From: an uncultured Phycisphaerales bacterium
GTDB lineage: Bacteria > Planctomycetota > Phycisphaerae > Phycisphaerales > UBA1924
Direction of reading: 5' to 3'
Assembly (NCBI GenBank): GCA_903929885.1
Contig: CAIYWI010000118.1
Span: 1 to 64,000 of the forward strand
DNA: 64,000 nt
Made by a program: the position numbers and the translations under genes. Below, piece after piece: positions 38,302-47,900 of the stretch (its first letter is position 1; each line of letters opens with the position of its first letter). Below the pieces are notes generated by a model. It did not search any database and was not told the origin of the DNA. It worked only from the letters and a program-made list of their open reading frames with translations.

Positions 38302-39534
38302 ATGCCGATCTACTCCCACAGCCGCCTCGAGGCCTTCCGCCACTGCCCTCGCAAGTACTTCTTCCAGTACGTCGCCAGGGTCGAACTCCCCGACCAACCC
38401 GAGCAGATCGCCACCTTTCTCGGATCGAGGGTCCACGAGGTGCTCGAGCATCTCTACCGCCGCGTCTCCATGGGCGCGCTTCCGTCGCTCGAGGAACTCC
38501 GCCGCCGCCTCGACGAGGGCTGGAACGCCCATTGGACCTCCGCCGTCGTCATCCACGACCGCGACGCCACGCCCGATGACTTCCGTCGCCTGGCGTGGAA
38601 GTGCATCGAGAACTACCACCGCCGATTCCACCCCTTCGACCAGGCGACCGTCATCGGCCTCGAGTACAAGGTCACCTTTCCCCTCGACGACGCCGGCCGC
38701 TTCATGATGACCGGCAACATCGACCGCATCGCCAGGACCCCCGACGGCCGCTGGCAGATCCACGACTACAAGACCAACAACAAGCTCCCCACTCAGGCCG
38801 AGAAGGACAAGGACCCCCAACTAGCCTTCTACGAGATCGCCCTCCGCCATGCCTGGAAGGACATCGACCGTGTCGAACTCGTCTGGCACTTCCTCCGCTT
38901 CGATCACTCGATCGTCTCCGCCCGCACCACCGAACAACTCGACTGTCTCCGCGCCGACACCATCGCCCTCATCACCGACATCGAACGCCGTGGCGATCAG
39001 GCCGCCGACTTCCCCACCAGCGAAGGCCCCCTCTGCTCCTACTGCGCCTTCCAGCAGGTGTGCCCCGCTCGCAAGCATCTGCATCAGGTCCGCGTCATGC
39101 CCGAGAAGGCCCTCGCCGCCGAACCCGCCGTCGCGCTGGTCGACCGCTGGGCCGATCTCGACGAGCGGCGAACGACCCTCAAGCGCGACCTCGACGACGT
39201 CGAAGCCCGCATCGACGAAGTCCGCGAGGCGCTGCTGGCCGTCGCGGCACGCGACGACCTTGAACTCGTCGCCGGCCGCTCACGGGAGGTCTCGATCGCC
39301 ACGACCGATCGAATCGTGTTCCCCCGCAAGGGACAGGAACCTGAACAGGCCGCCCGACTCGAGGCCGTGCTGCGCGACACGCCCTGGTGGCCGCGCCTCA
39401 GTTCGCTCAACGCCGCCGAGTTGAAGGCCGCATGGGAATCGACCGACACGCCCCCCGAACTCCGACGCCTGCTCGAACAGTTCGCATGGAAGGAACGCGA
39501 GGTCGCCGCCCGTCTGCGGATTCGCCGCGACTGA
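38302..39534 (+). CDS. Fe-S cluster PD-(D/E)XK nuclease (RecB/AddB/Cas4-like)
   Basis: This 410-residue protein has the RecB-family nuclease core: GSRVHEVLEHL (His45), GNIDRI (Asp141), HDYKT (Asp155, Lys157) and the QLAFYEIA motif (173-180). Four Cys residues in the AddB/Cas4 arrangement, Cys15 in HCPRKYFFQY and Cys245, Cys248 and Cys254 in LCSYCAFQQVC, should hold a 4Fe-4S cluster that staples the fold. There is no helicase domain, no CRISPR array and no cas genes nearby, so it acts alone or with a distant helicase. A helical C-terminal domain (about 280-410) is extra. It adjoins the accessory island. Confidence 0.88.
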   Translation: MPIYSHSRLEAFRHCPRKYFFQYVARVELPDQPEQIATFLGSRVHEVLEHLYRRVSMGALPSLEELRRRLDEGWNAHWTSAVVIHDRDATPDDFRRLAWKCIENYHRRFHPFDQATVIGLEYKVTFPLDDAGRFMMTGNIDRIARTPDGRWQIHDYKTNNKLPTQAEKDKDPQLAFYEIALRHAWKDIDRVELVWHFLRFDHSIVSARTTEQLDCLRADTIALITDIERRGDQAADFPTSEGPLCSYCAFQQVCPARKHLHQVRVMPEKALAAEPAVALVDRWADLDERRTTLKRDLDDVEARIDEVREALLAVAARDDLELVAGRSREVSIATTDRIVFPRKGQEPEQAARLEAVLRDTPWWPRLSSLNAAELKAAWESTDTPPELRRLLEQFAWKEREVAARLRIRRD

Positions 39535-39544
39535 CATCCCCCCC

Positions 39545-41377
39545 TCACCGCCCTCCCATCGCCCACAGCGTGATGAACGACTCGATGTCCAGCCCGTCCA
39601 CGCCGCCGTCGCCGTTGACGTCCGTGGTCATCTCGCCCGCTTCCCACTCGAGCAGGAACAACTCGAGGTCCGCGCCGTCCACCCCGCCGTCGGCGTTGTA
39701 GTCCGCGATGTTGTGACGCAGCTCGAGCGTCCTCCCCGTCGCCACCAGCGACAACGCGCCGCGCGACGCCGCCAGCGTCGTCACGCTCGCGAACGAGCCC
39801 GCGAACGACGCCCCGCGGAACAGGGTGCCCGTGAAGAAGTACGCGCCCTCCAGCGACGGGTCGAACCCCGTGCTCGACACCGCGCGAAGCGCGCCGCCCA
39901 GCGTCACCGCGCCGCCGGCGTCGATCATGCCGATGCGCTCGGCATTGCCGACGTCGATCGTCGCCGTCGAGCCCGCCCGCTGCACGTACGAACCCGACAA
40001 CGCCAGCCGGTGCACCCCCGTCGACAACTGCCCCGACAGGTCGATCGACCCCAGCGACACCGGCTCGGCCAGCGTCACCGTCGCGTTGCGGCCGATGTTC
40101 AGGTTCACCGCCGAGCCCGCCTCGAACATCTGCCGCAATGACAGCGATCCAGTCGTGAGCTGCAACGTGCCCGTGCCCGCGAACGTCGTGCCCGGAAGGT
40201 ACGTCGAGAACCCCGTCGTCGAGAAGTTCGACCCCGCGCCCAGCATGAACCGGCCCGTGTGCGTCCCCTGCACCGGCAGGCTCAACGACGTGCTCGGCTC
40301 GAGCGCGATCAGCCCGTTGTTCGACACGCCGAAGTAGCGCGTCCACTGCATGCCCGTGCCGAGCGTGATCGAGCCGCCGTTCACCCGCAGGTGCTCGGTC
40401 ATGTTCGCGAACGTCGCGCCCGCGCCCATCAGCATCACGGTCGCGCCGTTCGTCGCCACGGGGCGGCTGTTGTCGAGAATCACCGAACTCGACGCGTCCG
40501 CACGCCACGTGCCCCCCGTCAACGTCCCGAACGCGGCATCGTCGTAGTTCGCGATCGTCGCCGCCGCCACGCGGAGGATGCCCCCCGCCGTTCCCCGCAC
40601 CACGCCCTGGTTGTCGAAACTCGACGGATACGCGCCCACCGCCGCGAGCACGAGAAACTGCGCCGATGCGTCCGCGACGATCGTCCCGCGATTCACCAGC
40701 GTCGTCGCCAATCCCTCGCTGAAGAGCGCATTGCCCACGTTCCCGCGCCCGCGCACCGTCGCGCCCGGCCCGATCGTCATCGTCCTCGCCGCCGCGCCCT
40801 CGGCCGCCAACCCGAGCCGCCCGTTCACCAGCGTGAACGTGCCCGAATCAAGCGTGATGTCCGAGACGAAGTCCATCGCCCCCGACGAGACCGTCGCCGC
40901 CCCGACCAGATCGAAGTCGCCCGCCACGCGAAGCGTCGAACTCACGACGCTCAGCGAGCCCGTGAAGACCATCGGTCCCGCAAGCCGCGACGGTCGCGAC
41001 CCCGACACCGTCAGGCCCCCGCTCCCGAACTCCCACGACGGTCCCGCCAACGCGCCGCCCGCCAGCGACACCGATGCCCACGCCCGCGCGCCGTTCGTCA
41101 CCGTCAGCTGCCCGCCCGTCACGCTCAACGCCTCGCGAAGCTCGAGCGACCGCACCTGCCGCACGCCCGCCTCCGACGTGAACCTGATCTGCGGCTGCGC
41201 CTCGCCCGCATCGATCCGCACGTCGTCGTTCGGACCCGGCACCACGTTCGCCGACCAGTTCGCCGGGTTGGACCAGAGCAGGTCGCCACCCATCCCCGTC
41301 CACGACGTCAGGGCCATCAACGCCCGCGCCTCGAGCGACTCCATCGTCGCCTCGACCCGCTCCGGCACCTTGTGCAT
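39545..41377 (-). CDS. Large secreted beta-rich protein with dockerin-like tail
   Basis: This 610-residue protein starts with the planctomycetal N-terminal motif MESLEARALMALTSW, a LEPR-like signal found on exported proteins of the phylum. The body is built of degenerate strand repeats rich in Gly, Thr, Ser and Ala, like autotransporter passenger or beta-helix proteins, with a hypothetical cargo-binding role. The last 55 residues hold two Ca-loop repeats (DYNADGGVDGADLELF and DVNGDGGVDGLDIESF) like those of the HAF protein at 5.2 kb. The start at 41377 is preferred because a TACAAT box lies 25 bases upstream, which rules out earlier ATGs. Confidence 0.8.
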   Translation of the reverse strand: MHKVPERVEATMESLEARALMALTSWTGMGGDLLWSNPANWSANVVPGPNDDVRIDAGEAQPQIRFTSEAGVRQVRSLELREALSVTGGQLTVTNGARAWASVSLAGGALAGPSWEFGSGGLTVSGSRPSRLAGPMVFTGSLSVVSSTLRVAGDFDLVGAATVSSGAMDFVSDITLDSGTFTLVNGRLGLAAEGAAARTMTIGPGATVRGRGNVGNALFSEGLATTLVNRGTIVADASAQFLVLAAVGAYPSSFDNQGVVRGTAGGILRVAAATIANYDDAAFGTLTGGTWRADASSSVILDNSRPVATNGATVMLMGAGATFANMTEHLRVNGGSITLGTGMQWTRYFGVSNNGLIALEPSTSLSLPVQGTHTGRFMLGAGSNFSTTGFSTYLPGTTFAGTGTLQLTTGSLSLRQMFEAGSAVNLNIGRNATVTLAEPVSLGSIDLSGQLSTGVHRLALSGSYVQRAGSTATIDVGNAERIGMIDAGGAVTLGGALRAVSSTGFDPSLEGAYFFTGTLFRGASFAGSFASVTTLAASRGALSLVATGRTLELRHNIADYNADGGVDGADLELFLLEWEAGEMTTDVNGDGGVDGLDIESFITLWAMGGR

Positions 41378-41402
41378 GCGATCGCTCACGTGGCTCCGAT
41401 CG

Positions 41403-41408
41403 ATTGTA
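41403..41408 (-). promoter_or_regulatory. Candidate -10 box for the secreted protein
   Basis: TACAAT on the minus strand lies 25 bases before the chosen start codon and GGAG follows it. It fits the sigma-70 -10 consensus in five of six positions. Confidence 0.4.
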
Positions 41409-41475
41409 CCGGACGCCCGCGATCGACCCATGCACCCTCTCGCCCGATAACCCCGCCGGGACCTGCCGCCACGCC

Positions 41476-41850
41476 TCAGGGCAGCCGCCGAAACGCGCAT
41501 TCGTACGCCAGCGATCGCTCCCGGCCGCGGCTCGTTCGCTCCGCAGGCTCGAACCACGCCATCGACATCCCCTCCCACCGTCGCCCGAAGTGGTCCACCA
41601 GCACGCCCGGCACCGGCGGATGCACGAGATGCGCAACGATCGCGTCCCGCAGCCGCCACAACACCGGCTCCGACGGCGCCACCAACCGCCCTCGCACCCG
41701 CACCTCCACGTCGATCAACCCCAGCGCCACGCCCCCGGCGCCCGAGCCGCCCAGCGCCAGGCCCGTCACCACCAACTCGCCCTCCCGCATGCTCCTGAAG
41801 ACGTGCGGTCCCGATCCGAACAGATCCAGCCCCTTGAAACTCGATGGCAT
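41476..41850 (-). CDS. Small protein at end of phage-like cassette
   Basis: This 124-residue protein has no firm family. It has strand-rich ends, LVVTGLALGGSG and RSLAYECAFRRL, which would suit a small phage neck or tail protein. It is the last gene of the minus-strand capsid cassette, 16 bases after the preceding one. The function is inferred only from position. Confidence 0.5.
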   Translation of the reverse strand: MPSSFKGLDLFGSGPHVFRSMREGELVVTGLALGGSGAGGVALGLIDVEVRVRGRLVAPSEPVLWRLRDAIVAHLVHPPVPGVLVDHFGRRWEGMSMAWFEPAERTSRGRERSLAYECAFRRLP

Positions 41851-41866
41851 CGCGATCCCTCCCGTT

Positions 41867-42274
41867 TCACGCGAGCGGCGCGACCGTCACCGGATCGCGA
41901 ACGCCGTCGACCGACACCGCCACCAGATCCACGCGCCGCGTCACGCCCTTGCCCGTCGCCTCGTGCACCACGCGCATCACCACGCACCGCGCCGTCATCG
42001 CGAGTTCCGCCGCCGACGAACGACCCCGCGACCACTGCACGCCCAGCGTCTGCATCTCCCCGGGCCTGGGCGCATCCATTTCGCCGGGCCCGCCGATCAT
42101 CCGCTCCACCCGCACCGTCACCCGCTGCGCAGGCACATCCGCGAACGCCGCGTGCGGCCCCGCGTCCGTCCACTCCACCACCGCCTCCGCCGCCTCGCGA
42201 TCGATCACGACGCTCGTCACGTCAGCCCACGCCTGCACCCCGAACGTCACGCCCGTCGGCTTGATGATCACCAT
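41867..42274 (-). CDS. Putative phage tube- or neck-like protein
   Basis: This 135-residue all-beta protein starts VIIKPTGVTFGVQAWADVTSVVID and contains GPHAAFADVPAQRVTVRV. The pattern of strands and the DAGPHAAFADVP phrase recall phage tail-tube or neck proteins, but I cannot place it in a named family. It follows the head-completion-like gene by 21 bases in the capsid cassette. If it is a tube protein, it is the only tail component present. Confidence 0.45.
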   Translation of the reverse strand: MVIIKPTGVTFGVQAWADVTSVVIDREAAEAVVEWTDAGPHAAFADVPAQRVTVRVERMIGGPGEMDAPRPGEMQTLGVQWSRGRSSAAELAMTARCVVMRVVHEATGKGVTRRVDLVAVSVDGVRDPVTVAPLA

Positions 42275-42295
42275 GCCGCTTCCTCCCCTCGTTGC

Positions 42296-42886
42296 TCACG
42301 CGCGATACATCGGCCCGCCGCTCACCCGCCTGCGCTGCTCCGCCACCCCGTCTCCGTCCAGATCCAGCGCCAGCGACAACCGCTCGCACTCGATCTCGAA
42401 CCGTCGCTGATAGTGCACCGCCCTCGCCGCCGCCCCCGCATCGGCCGCGAAGTGAATCATCGCCAACGCCCCCAGCGCCTCCGCGTGCGCCGCCGCTCGA
42501 CCGTCCAGCACCCTCGCGCCGTCCTCGATCTCCGCCCACCGCAGCAATCGGCGATGCACCACCTCGATCTGCGGCATGAACGTCCCGATCCGCACGGGCC
42601 CCTTGTACTTCCCCACGCCGATCGCGTCCACCCCCTCCGGTCGCGGCCTCGACAAGGCCAGCCTCGTCGCACTCGACCGCTTCACCACTTCCACCGCCGT
42701 CTCTCCCAGCATCACCACGTGCCCCGCATCGACGCCCAGCGACTCGAAGTCCGCGTCCGGGTCGGAGAGCGTCAACTCGTCCTCCTCCACCACGCCCTGG
42801 CTCCGCACCAGGGTCTGCGACGGCCACACCACGTCGCGAAACAGCGTCGGCTCGATCACGATCAGGTCGATGTCGCGTGCAAACAT
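42296..42886 (-). CDS. Putative head-completion/connector protein
   Basis: This 196-residue protein is encoded directly after the major capsid protein, where phage head-completion or connector genes usually lie. The N-terminus (MFARDIDLIVIEPTLFRDVVW) is beta-rich, while the C-terminal half is helical (AAAHAEALGALAMIHFAADAG) and ends with an Arg-rich tail. A short acidic loop DLDGDGVAEQ is present near the end. No named family is recognised; the role is inferred from position. Confidence 0.5.
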   Translation of the reverse strand: MFARDIDLIVIEPTLFRDVVWPSQTLVRSQGVVEEDELTLSDPDADFESLGVDAGHVVMLGETAVEVVKRSSATRLALSRPRPEGVDAIGVGKYKGPVRIGTFMPQIEVVHRRLLRWAEIEDGARVLDGRAAAHAEALGALAMIHFAADAGAAARAVHYQRRFEIECERLSLALDLDGDGVAEQRRRVSGGPMYRA

Positions 42887-42955
42887 GCAAGGTCCTCCTC
42901 GAATGCCCCCGCCCTCGCGTCGGCGAGGACGGGAGCGCGTGCAGTCGCCGGTCCG

Positions 42956-44125
42956 TCAGGCCGACAGGCCCCTGATCAGCGCGTGAGCGTTCTCGTTGCG
43001 CATCTCCATGGTGTATTCGCCGACGATCTGCCCGCCAGCCGCGTCCCCCGTCGACGCCAGCGGCCGATACTGGAAACTCCTGCCCGTCAGCGGCATCACC
43101 GAGATCCTGCTGCTGTCGAGCAGCAGCAGCGTGTCCGACGGCACCCATCGCGACAGCACGATGTTGCACACGCCAAAGTCGCTCTCGTAGACGCTCACCA
43201 GTTCCGACAGCCGCCGATCATCCGGCGCGTAGTGCCTCGACGTCGAACCCACGAACTGGTTGATGCGCCGCTTCTGCGCCCCGTTCACGACGATCGTGTC
43301 GACGCGTCCCGACGACTGCTCCCACACCTGTCGCAGCGCGGTGTTCACCAACTGCTCCGTCAGCTCGCTGCCCGCCCCGCCCCCCTGCGGGAAGCCGTTC
43401 ACGCCCGGCGCGTACTGGTGCGTGGCGATCGTCCGAATGATGCCGTTCATCGTCCGCCGCGACGTCGCCGAACCCTGCGGCGCCGTCGACGACGACGCCC
43501 CGTTGATCACGCAGTTCTCGAGGTCGCGCAGCAGCTCTCGCATCCGCTCGCTCTTCTGGTACTCGAGCTCGTCGGCCACGCCGTGGGCCTTCACCGCGCG
43601 CATCGTGCCCGTCACCTCCACCGTCGCCGCGAAGATCTGCGTGTAGTTCTGCCGCCTCACGCGGCTCGTGAACCTCGCCGCCGTCGCGTCCGCCCCTTCG
43701 AGGGCGGCGTTGCCGAGAATGTGGAGCCGCTGCCCGTTGGCCAGCGCGCTCGCCGGCGTCCCGCCGTAACGGCGCGTCACGGTGATCACGTTGCCGCCCA
43801 CCGCCGTCACCAGCATCAGCTCCGTGGCGTTGCCCGGTCGCACCAGGTCGCCCGCCTGGAATCTCGCGCCGTTGGCCACCGTGATGGCGACGGCCTCCTG
43901 CGCGTTGGGCGTGAACGCGGTCTGGTTGATCGTGTCGGCGTTGGGGAGCAGCGAGTCCTCGATCCACTCGTGCACCGTGCTCGTCGCCGCGTTCCTCGCG
44001 TCGCCCATGCGGTCGAGCAGTGGCGTCTCGTGCGGGCTCACGATGCCGATGAGGTCCGAAACGTCCTCCGCGATTTCGGGAAGGTCGACGCCCGCCCCGT
44101 AGGTTGTCTTGCCGCTGAATCCCAT
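42956..44125 (-). CDS. HK97-fold major capsid protein (SU10/DUF5309-like)
   Basis: This 389-residue protein matches the SU10/DUF5309 group of major capsid proteins. The N-terminal arm has EDVSDLIGIVSPHETPLLDRMGD followed by STVHEWIEDSLL (about 19-58), a hallmark of the group. The middle contains VTRRYGGTPASA and the peripheral domain RQNYTQIFAATVEVTGT. The C-terminal axial part has VDTIVVNGAQKRRINQFVG and ends MEMRNENAHALIRGL. It should assemble into a capsid-like shell. It is full length with no frameshift and lies between a coiled-coil protein and connector-like genes. Confidence 0.85.
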   Translation of the reverse strand: MGFSGKTTYGAGVDLPEIAEDVSDLIGIVSPHETPLLDRMGDARNAATSTVHEWIEDSLLPNADTINQTAFTPNAQEAVAITVANGARFQAGDLVRPGNATELMLVTAVGGNVITVTRRYGGTPASALANGQRLHILGNAALEGADATAARFTSRVRRQNYTQIFAATVEVTGTMRAVKAHGVADELEYQKSERMRELLRDLENCVINGASSSTAPQGSATSRRTMNGIIRTIATHQYAPGVNGFPQGGGAGSELTEQLVNTALRQVWEQSSGRVDTIVVNGAQKRRINQFVGSTSRHYAPDDRRLSELVSVYESDFGVCNIVLSRWVPSDTLLLLDSSRISVMPLTGRSFQYRPLASTGDAAGGQIVGEYTMEMRNENAHALIRGLSA

Positions 44126-44164
44126 GTGCGTGCTCCTTTCGTGTCGTGGTGGTCACCGTGATGC

Positions 44165-44581
44165 TCAGGCGCGACGCGCCCGCAGCGAGAGATACTGGAT
44201 GAGCGAGCGACGATCGCCCCCGAGCCGCGCCTCGCGTGCGGCGGCCTGCAGCGCGGCCTGCGCTTGCTTCCCGTCGCCGGAGGCATCGGGCGCCGCGATG
44301 ACGCCGCGCCGCTCCGGCGCCGCGAAGAGGAACGGCTTCTCCCGCCGCAACCCATCGGCCGCCCGTCGTGCCGCGACGGTCAGTTCTGCGCCTGACGGGG
44401 GCACGCCCCCGCTTCCCAGCGACCGCTCCACCAGCATCGCGGCCACCTCGCGATCGATCGCGTCCCCCACCGCCTCGACCGCCGCGTGACGCCGCTGCTC
44501 CTGCGCGTGATGCGCCCGCAACTGCTCCAGCTCCCGCTTGAGTCGCTCGAGTTCCTGATCCCCCGGCGTGTCCTGTTCCAT
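44165..44581 (-). CDS. Putative capsid scaffold protein
   Basis: This 138-residue protein begins with a coiled coil (QELERLKRELEQLRAHHAQE, about 8-27) and is mostly helical and charged. It is encoded directly before the major capsid gene, the standard site for a scaffold protein. The start at 44581 is supported by GGAG 8 bases upstream; an ATG at 44587 is too close to that site. No protease motif is seen. Confidence 0.6.
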   Translation of the reverse strand: MEQDTPGDQELERLKRELEQLRAHHAQEQRRHAAVEAVGDAIDREVAAMLVERSLGSGGVPPSGAELTVAARRAADGLRREKPFLFAAPERRGVIAAPDASGDGKQAQAALQAAAREARLGGDRRSLIQYLSLRARRA

Positions 44582-44783
44582 GTGCATGGCTCCCTGCGTT
44601 GCGGAAGGCCTCGCCCGTCGCATTCGTGCCACGTGCGTCCTTCCGAAACTCCGGGCCACGCGCCCCGATGCGCCGACGCGAACGGGTCGCGTCGCCGCCG
44701 GCGCATCATGCACCAAGGGCCGCCGGCATCTCACGTTGTGACATGTTCCGACAATTCCGCGCAAGGCCCCGCGACCCCGCCGC

Positions 44784-44870
44784 GACGCACGCCGCCCGAA
44801 GGGCGGACGACCGTCGCCACGGCTGACCGAACCCGGTCTGCGGGGGAGGAACACTCGTGGAAGGGGGCCG
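44784..44870 (+). repeat. Family B structured repeat
   Basis: This copy has GCCGCCC/GGGCGG intact and a weaker apical stem. Together with the copy at 48965 it brackets the kinase-WD40 gene in direct orientation. Confidence 0.75.
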
Positions 44871-44889
44871 ATTGTGGCAGCGCGTCCTA

Positions 44890-44925
44890 GGCTCGCCCGC
44901 AAAGCCGGGCGGCGCCATGAGCCTC
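44890..44925 (-). repeat. Degraded family A repeat
   Basis: GGCTCGCCCGCAAAGCCGGGC matches half of family A, and the rest has decayed. It lies 20 bases after the family B copy, as in the composite at 23.4 kb. Confidence 0.5.
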
Positions 44926-44929
44926 CGGT

Positions 44930-47900
44930 TCAATCGGAACCGAGCAGGGCGTCCACTTCCTTCGCCCAACCATTCACTTCCCGTTGCGTGGACCAGGATC
45001 GCATGCCGGCGAGCGTGCGGAACTTCGCGGCTGCCTCCACCGCCAGTTCCCGTTGGCCGAGATGCCAACGCGCCATCGCGATGAACGCCCAATCGGCGGG
45101 CCGCTCGCCTCGGCCGCTCTTGCGGGAGAGCGCGTCGGATCGTTCCAGCGCTTCGAGGGCCTGCACATGCCTGCCCATGCGGAAGAGGGCGACGCCGACC
45201 GTGTTGAGGTAGTCGGGTTGGTCGCCGCTGAACACCAGCAGTCGTTCCGCCTGTGCCGCGATGTCGGCGATTCCGGTCGCGCCCGCGACAGGGGTCGCCA
45301 CTTTCGACCACAGCGATCGATTGAGCGATGTCGCTTCGGCGGCCAGCGCCCTGGTCACGATCAGGTACGCTCGCCGCTCATCCGCGGCCATCGATGCGTC
45401 CGCCATGGCGCCCGCTCGCAACCCCTTGATGCTCTCGCCCGCGACAAGCCTCGCGTGCACGCGTTCGCGAACGCTCGCTTCGATCTTCCTGGCGGCATCG
45501 ATGGCCGGGAACCGCTCGCGATACGGCACGCTGTCCCACACCCGCGCCGTCAGATCCCACGACGCCGTCACCACGCGCGTCCCGTCGGCGCTGAACTCGG
45601 CAGACTGCAACTCGCTGTTGTGCCCGCGCAGGATCGCCACTTCCCTCCCGCTCGACGCCTCCCATACCCGCGCGGTGCCGTCCCGCGATGCCGTCAGCAC
45701 ACGCGTCCCGTCGGGGCTGAACGCGACCGACAGCACGACGCCCTCGTGCCCGCGCAACACCGCCTCCTGCTTGCCGCTCGACGCGTCCCACACCCGCGCG
45801 ATCCCGTTCCACGACCCCGTCGCCAGCCGCGTCCCGTCGGGACTGAACGCGGCGGAATCGACCCCGCCTTCATGTCCGCGGAGCGCCGCCACTTCCCTGC
45901 CGCTCGACGCGTCCCACACCCGCACGGACCCATCCCACGACGCCGTCACCACGCGCGTGCCGTCGGGGTTGAACAAGGCGGACTGCACGCCATCCTCGTG
46001 CCCGCGGAGGATCGTCACCTGCTTGCCGCTCGACGCGTCCCACACCCGCGCGGTCTTGTCCAACGACGCCGTCACCAACCGCGTCCCGTCGGGGCTGAAC
46101 GCCGCGGACTCCACGCCGTCCTCATGCCCGCGCAGGACCAGCACCTCCCTGCCGCCCAACGCGTCCCACACCCGGGCGGTCTTGTCGGACGACGCCGTCA
46201 CCAACCGCGTCCCGTCGGGGCTGAACGCCGCGGACTCCACGCCGTTTTCATGCCCGCGCAGGACCACCACCTCCCTGCCGCTCGACGCATCCCACACCCT
46301 CGCGGTCTTGTCCCACGACGCCGTCGCCAACCACGTGCCGTCAGGGCTGAACGCCGCGGCTTGCACGGCGAACTCGTGCCCCCGCAGCACCACCGCCCCC
46401 TCCGTGCCGCTCGACACGTCCCACACCCGCGCAACCTTGTCCAACGCCGCCGTCACCACGCGCGTCCCGTCGGGGCTGAACGACGCGGACTCCACGCCGC
46501 CCTCATGACCGCGCAGGACCACCACCTCCCTGCCGCTCGACGCATCCCACACCCGCGCGGTCTTGTCCGTCGACGCCGTCACCACGCGCGACCCGTCGGG
46601 ACTGAACGCCGCGGTTTGCACGGCGAACCCATGCCCCCGCAGCGTGGCCATCTCCTTGCCGCTCGACGCGTCCCACAGCCGCGCGGTCTTGTCCGTCGAC
46701 GCCGTCACGATGCGGGTCCCGTCAGGACTGAACGCCGCGGCCTGCACGGCGGACCCGTGCCCCCGGAGCACCGCTTCCTGCTTGCCGCTCGAGGCGTCCC
46801 ACACCCGCGCGGTGGAGTCGAACGACGCCGTCACCACGCGCGTCCCGTCAGGACTGAATGCCGCGGCCTGCACGACGGTCGCATGCCCTCGCAGGATCGC
46901 CACCTCCGCGCCGCTCGACGCGTCCCACACCCGCGCGGTCGCGTCGAATGACACCGTCACCACGCGCGTCCCGTCAGGGCTGAACGCCGCGGACCGCAGA
47001 TTGCTCTCGTGCCCGCGCAGGACCGCCACCTCCCTGCCGCTCGACGCATCCCACACCCGCGCGGTCTTGTCGGTCGACGCCGTCACCACGCGTGTCCCGT
47101 CAGGGCTGAACGCCGCGGACCCCACGTTGTTCTCATGCCCTCGCAGGACCGCCACCTCCCTGCCGCTCGACACGTCCCACACCCGCGCGGTCGCGTCGGC
47201 CGACGCCGTCACCACACGCGTCCCGTCCGGGCTGAACGCCGCGGACTCCAGGCCGTTCTCATGCCCTCGCAGGACCGCCACCTCCCTGCCGCTCGGAGCG
47301 TCCCACACCCGCGCGGTCTTGTCCCACGACGCCGTCAGCACGCGCGTTCCGTCCGGGCTGAACGCGGCGGCGAGGACCTCGGACTCATGCCCCCGCAGGA
47401 CCGAGAGACTGCCGTCCGACCGGACATTCAGCCATTTCCATTCCCAGCCGCCCCGCAGCCGCGGCGGGCACGCATCGAGGCGCGACCGCACCCGCGCCGA
47501 TTCGTTGGCGGCGAGCGACGCGTCGGCGGCGATCAAGTTGGCGATGTACGCCTCGAACTCCGCGGCTTGGCGCGCCTGGTCGGCCCGCTGTCGTTCCGCC
47601 ACCGCTTCGGCCGCGTTCTCGTTGGCCCGCCTGGTGGCTTCATTGGCCTTGTCGCGCTCGTCCTGAATCACCGCCTTCGCCGCGGCCTCGTCCTGCGCCT
47701 TCTTGATGGCCGTCCCGAACCCCACCGCCAACGCCACCATCACCGCGACCATGGCCGCCACAGGCCCCTTGTACCTTTTCAGCGCCTTCTTGAGCCGATA
47801 CGTCGCACGCTCCGGCCCGGCTTCCAGCGGCTCACCCTTGAGGTACCGTCGCAGGTCCTGCGCCAAGTGACCCGGCGTTTCGTACCGCTCGCCGCGATCC

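Larger units (their letters stand above)
44582..44929. other. Intergenic region, 348 bases
   Basis: This gap between the kinase stop and the scaffold-like start contains a family B repeat (44784-44870) and a degraded family A repeat (44890-44925). No gene is seen. Confidence 0.6.

Noticed and set aside
38302-39534. Reading the nuclease as Cas4 of a CRISPR system
   Set aside because: The fold and Cys pattern also fit AddB-type nucleases, and no cas genes or array are present.
40259-44161. A 1,300-residue open frame on the plus strand
   Set aside because: It lies antisense to the secreted protein and capsid genes, is rich in Arg/His/Pro, and has no domain. It is a by-product of high GC.
45510-47400. 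Regular repeats resembling a CRISPR array
   Set aside because: The units are 126 bases, contiguous and in frame, and encode WD40 repeats. There are no spacers.
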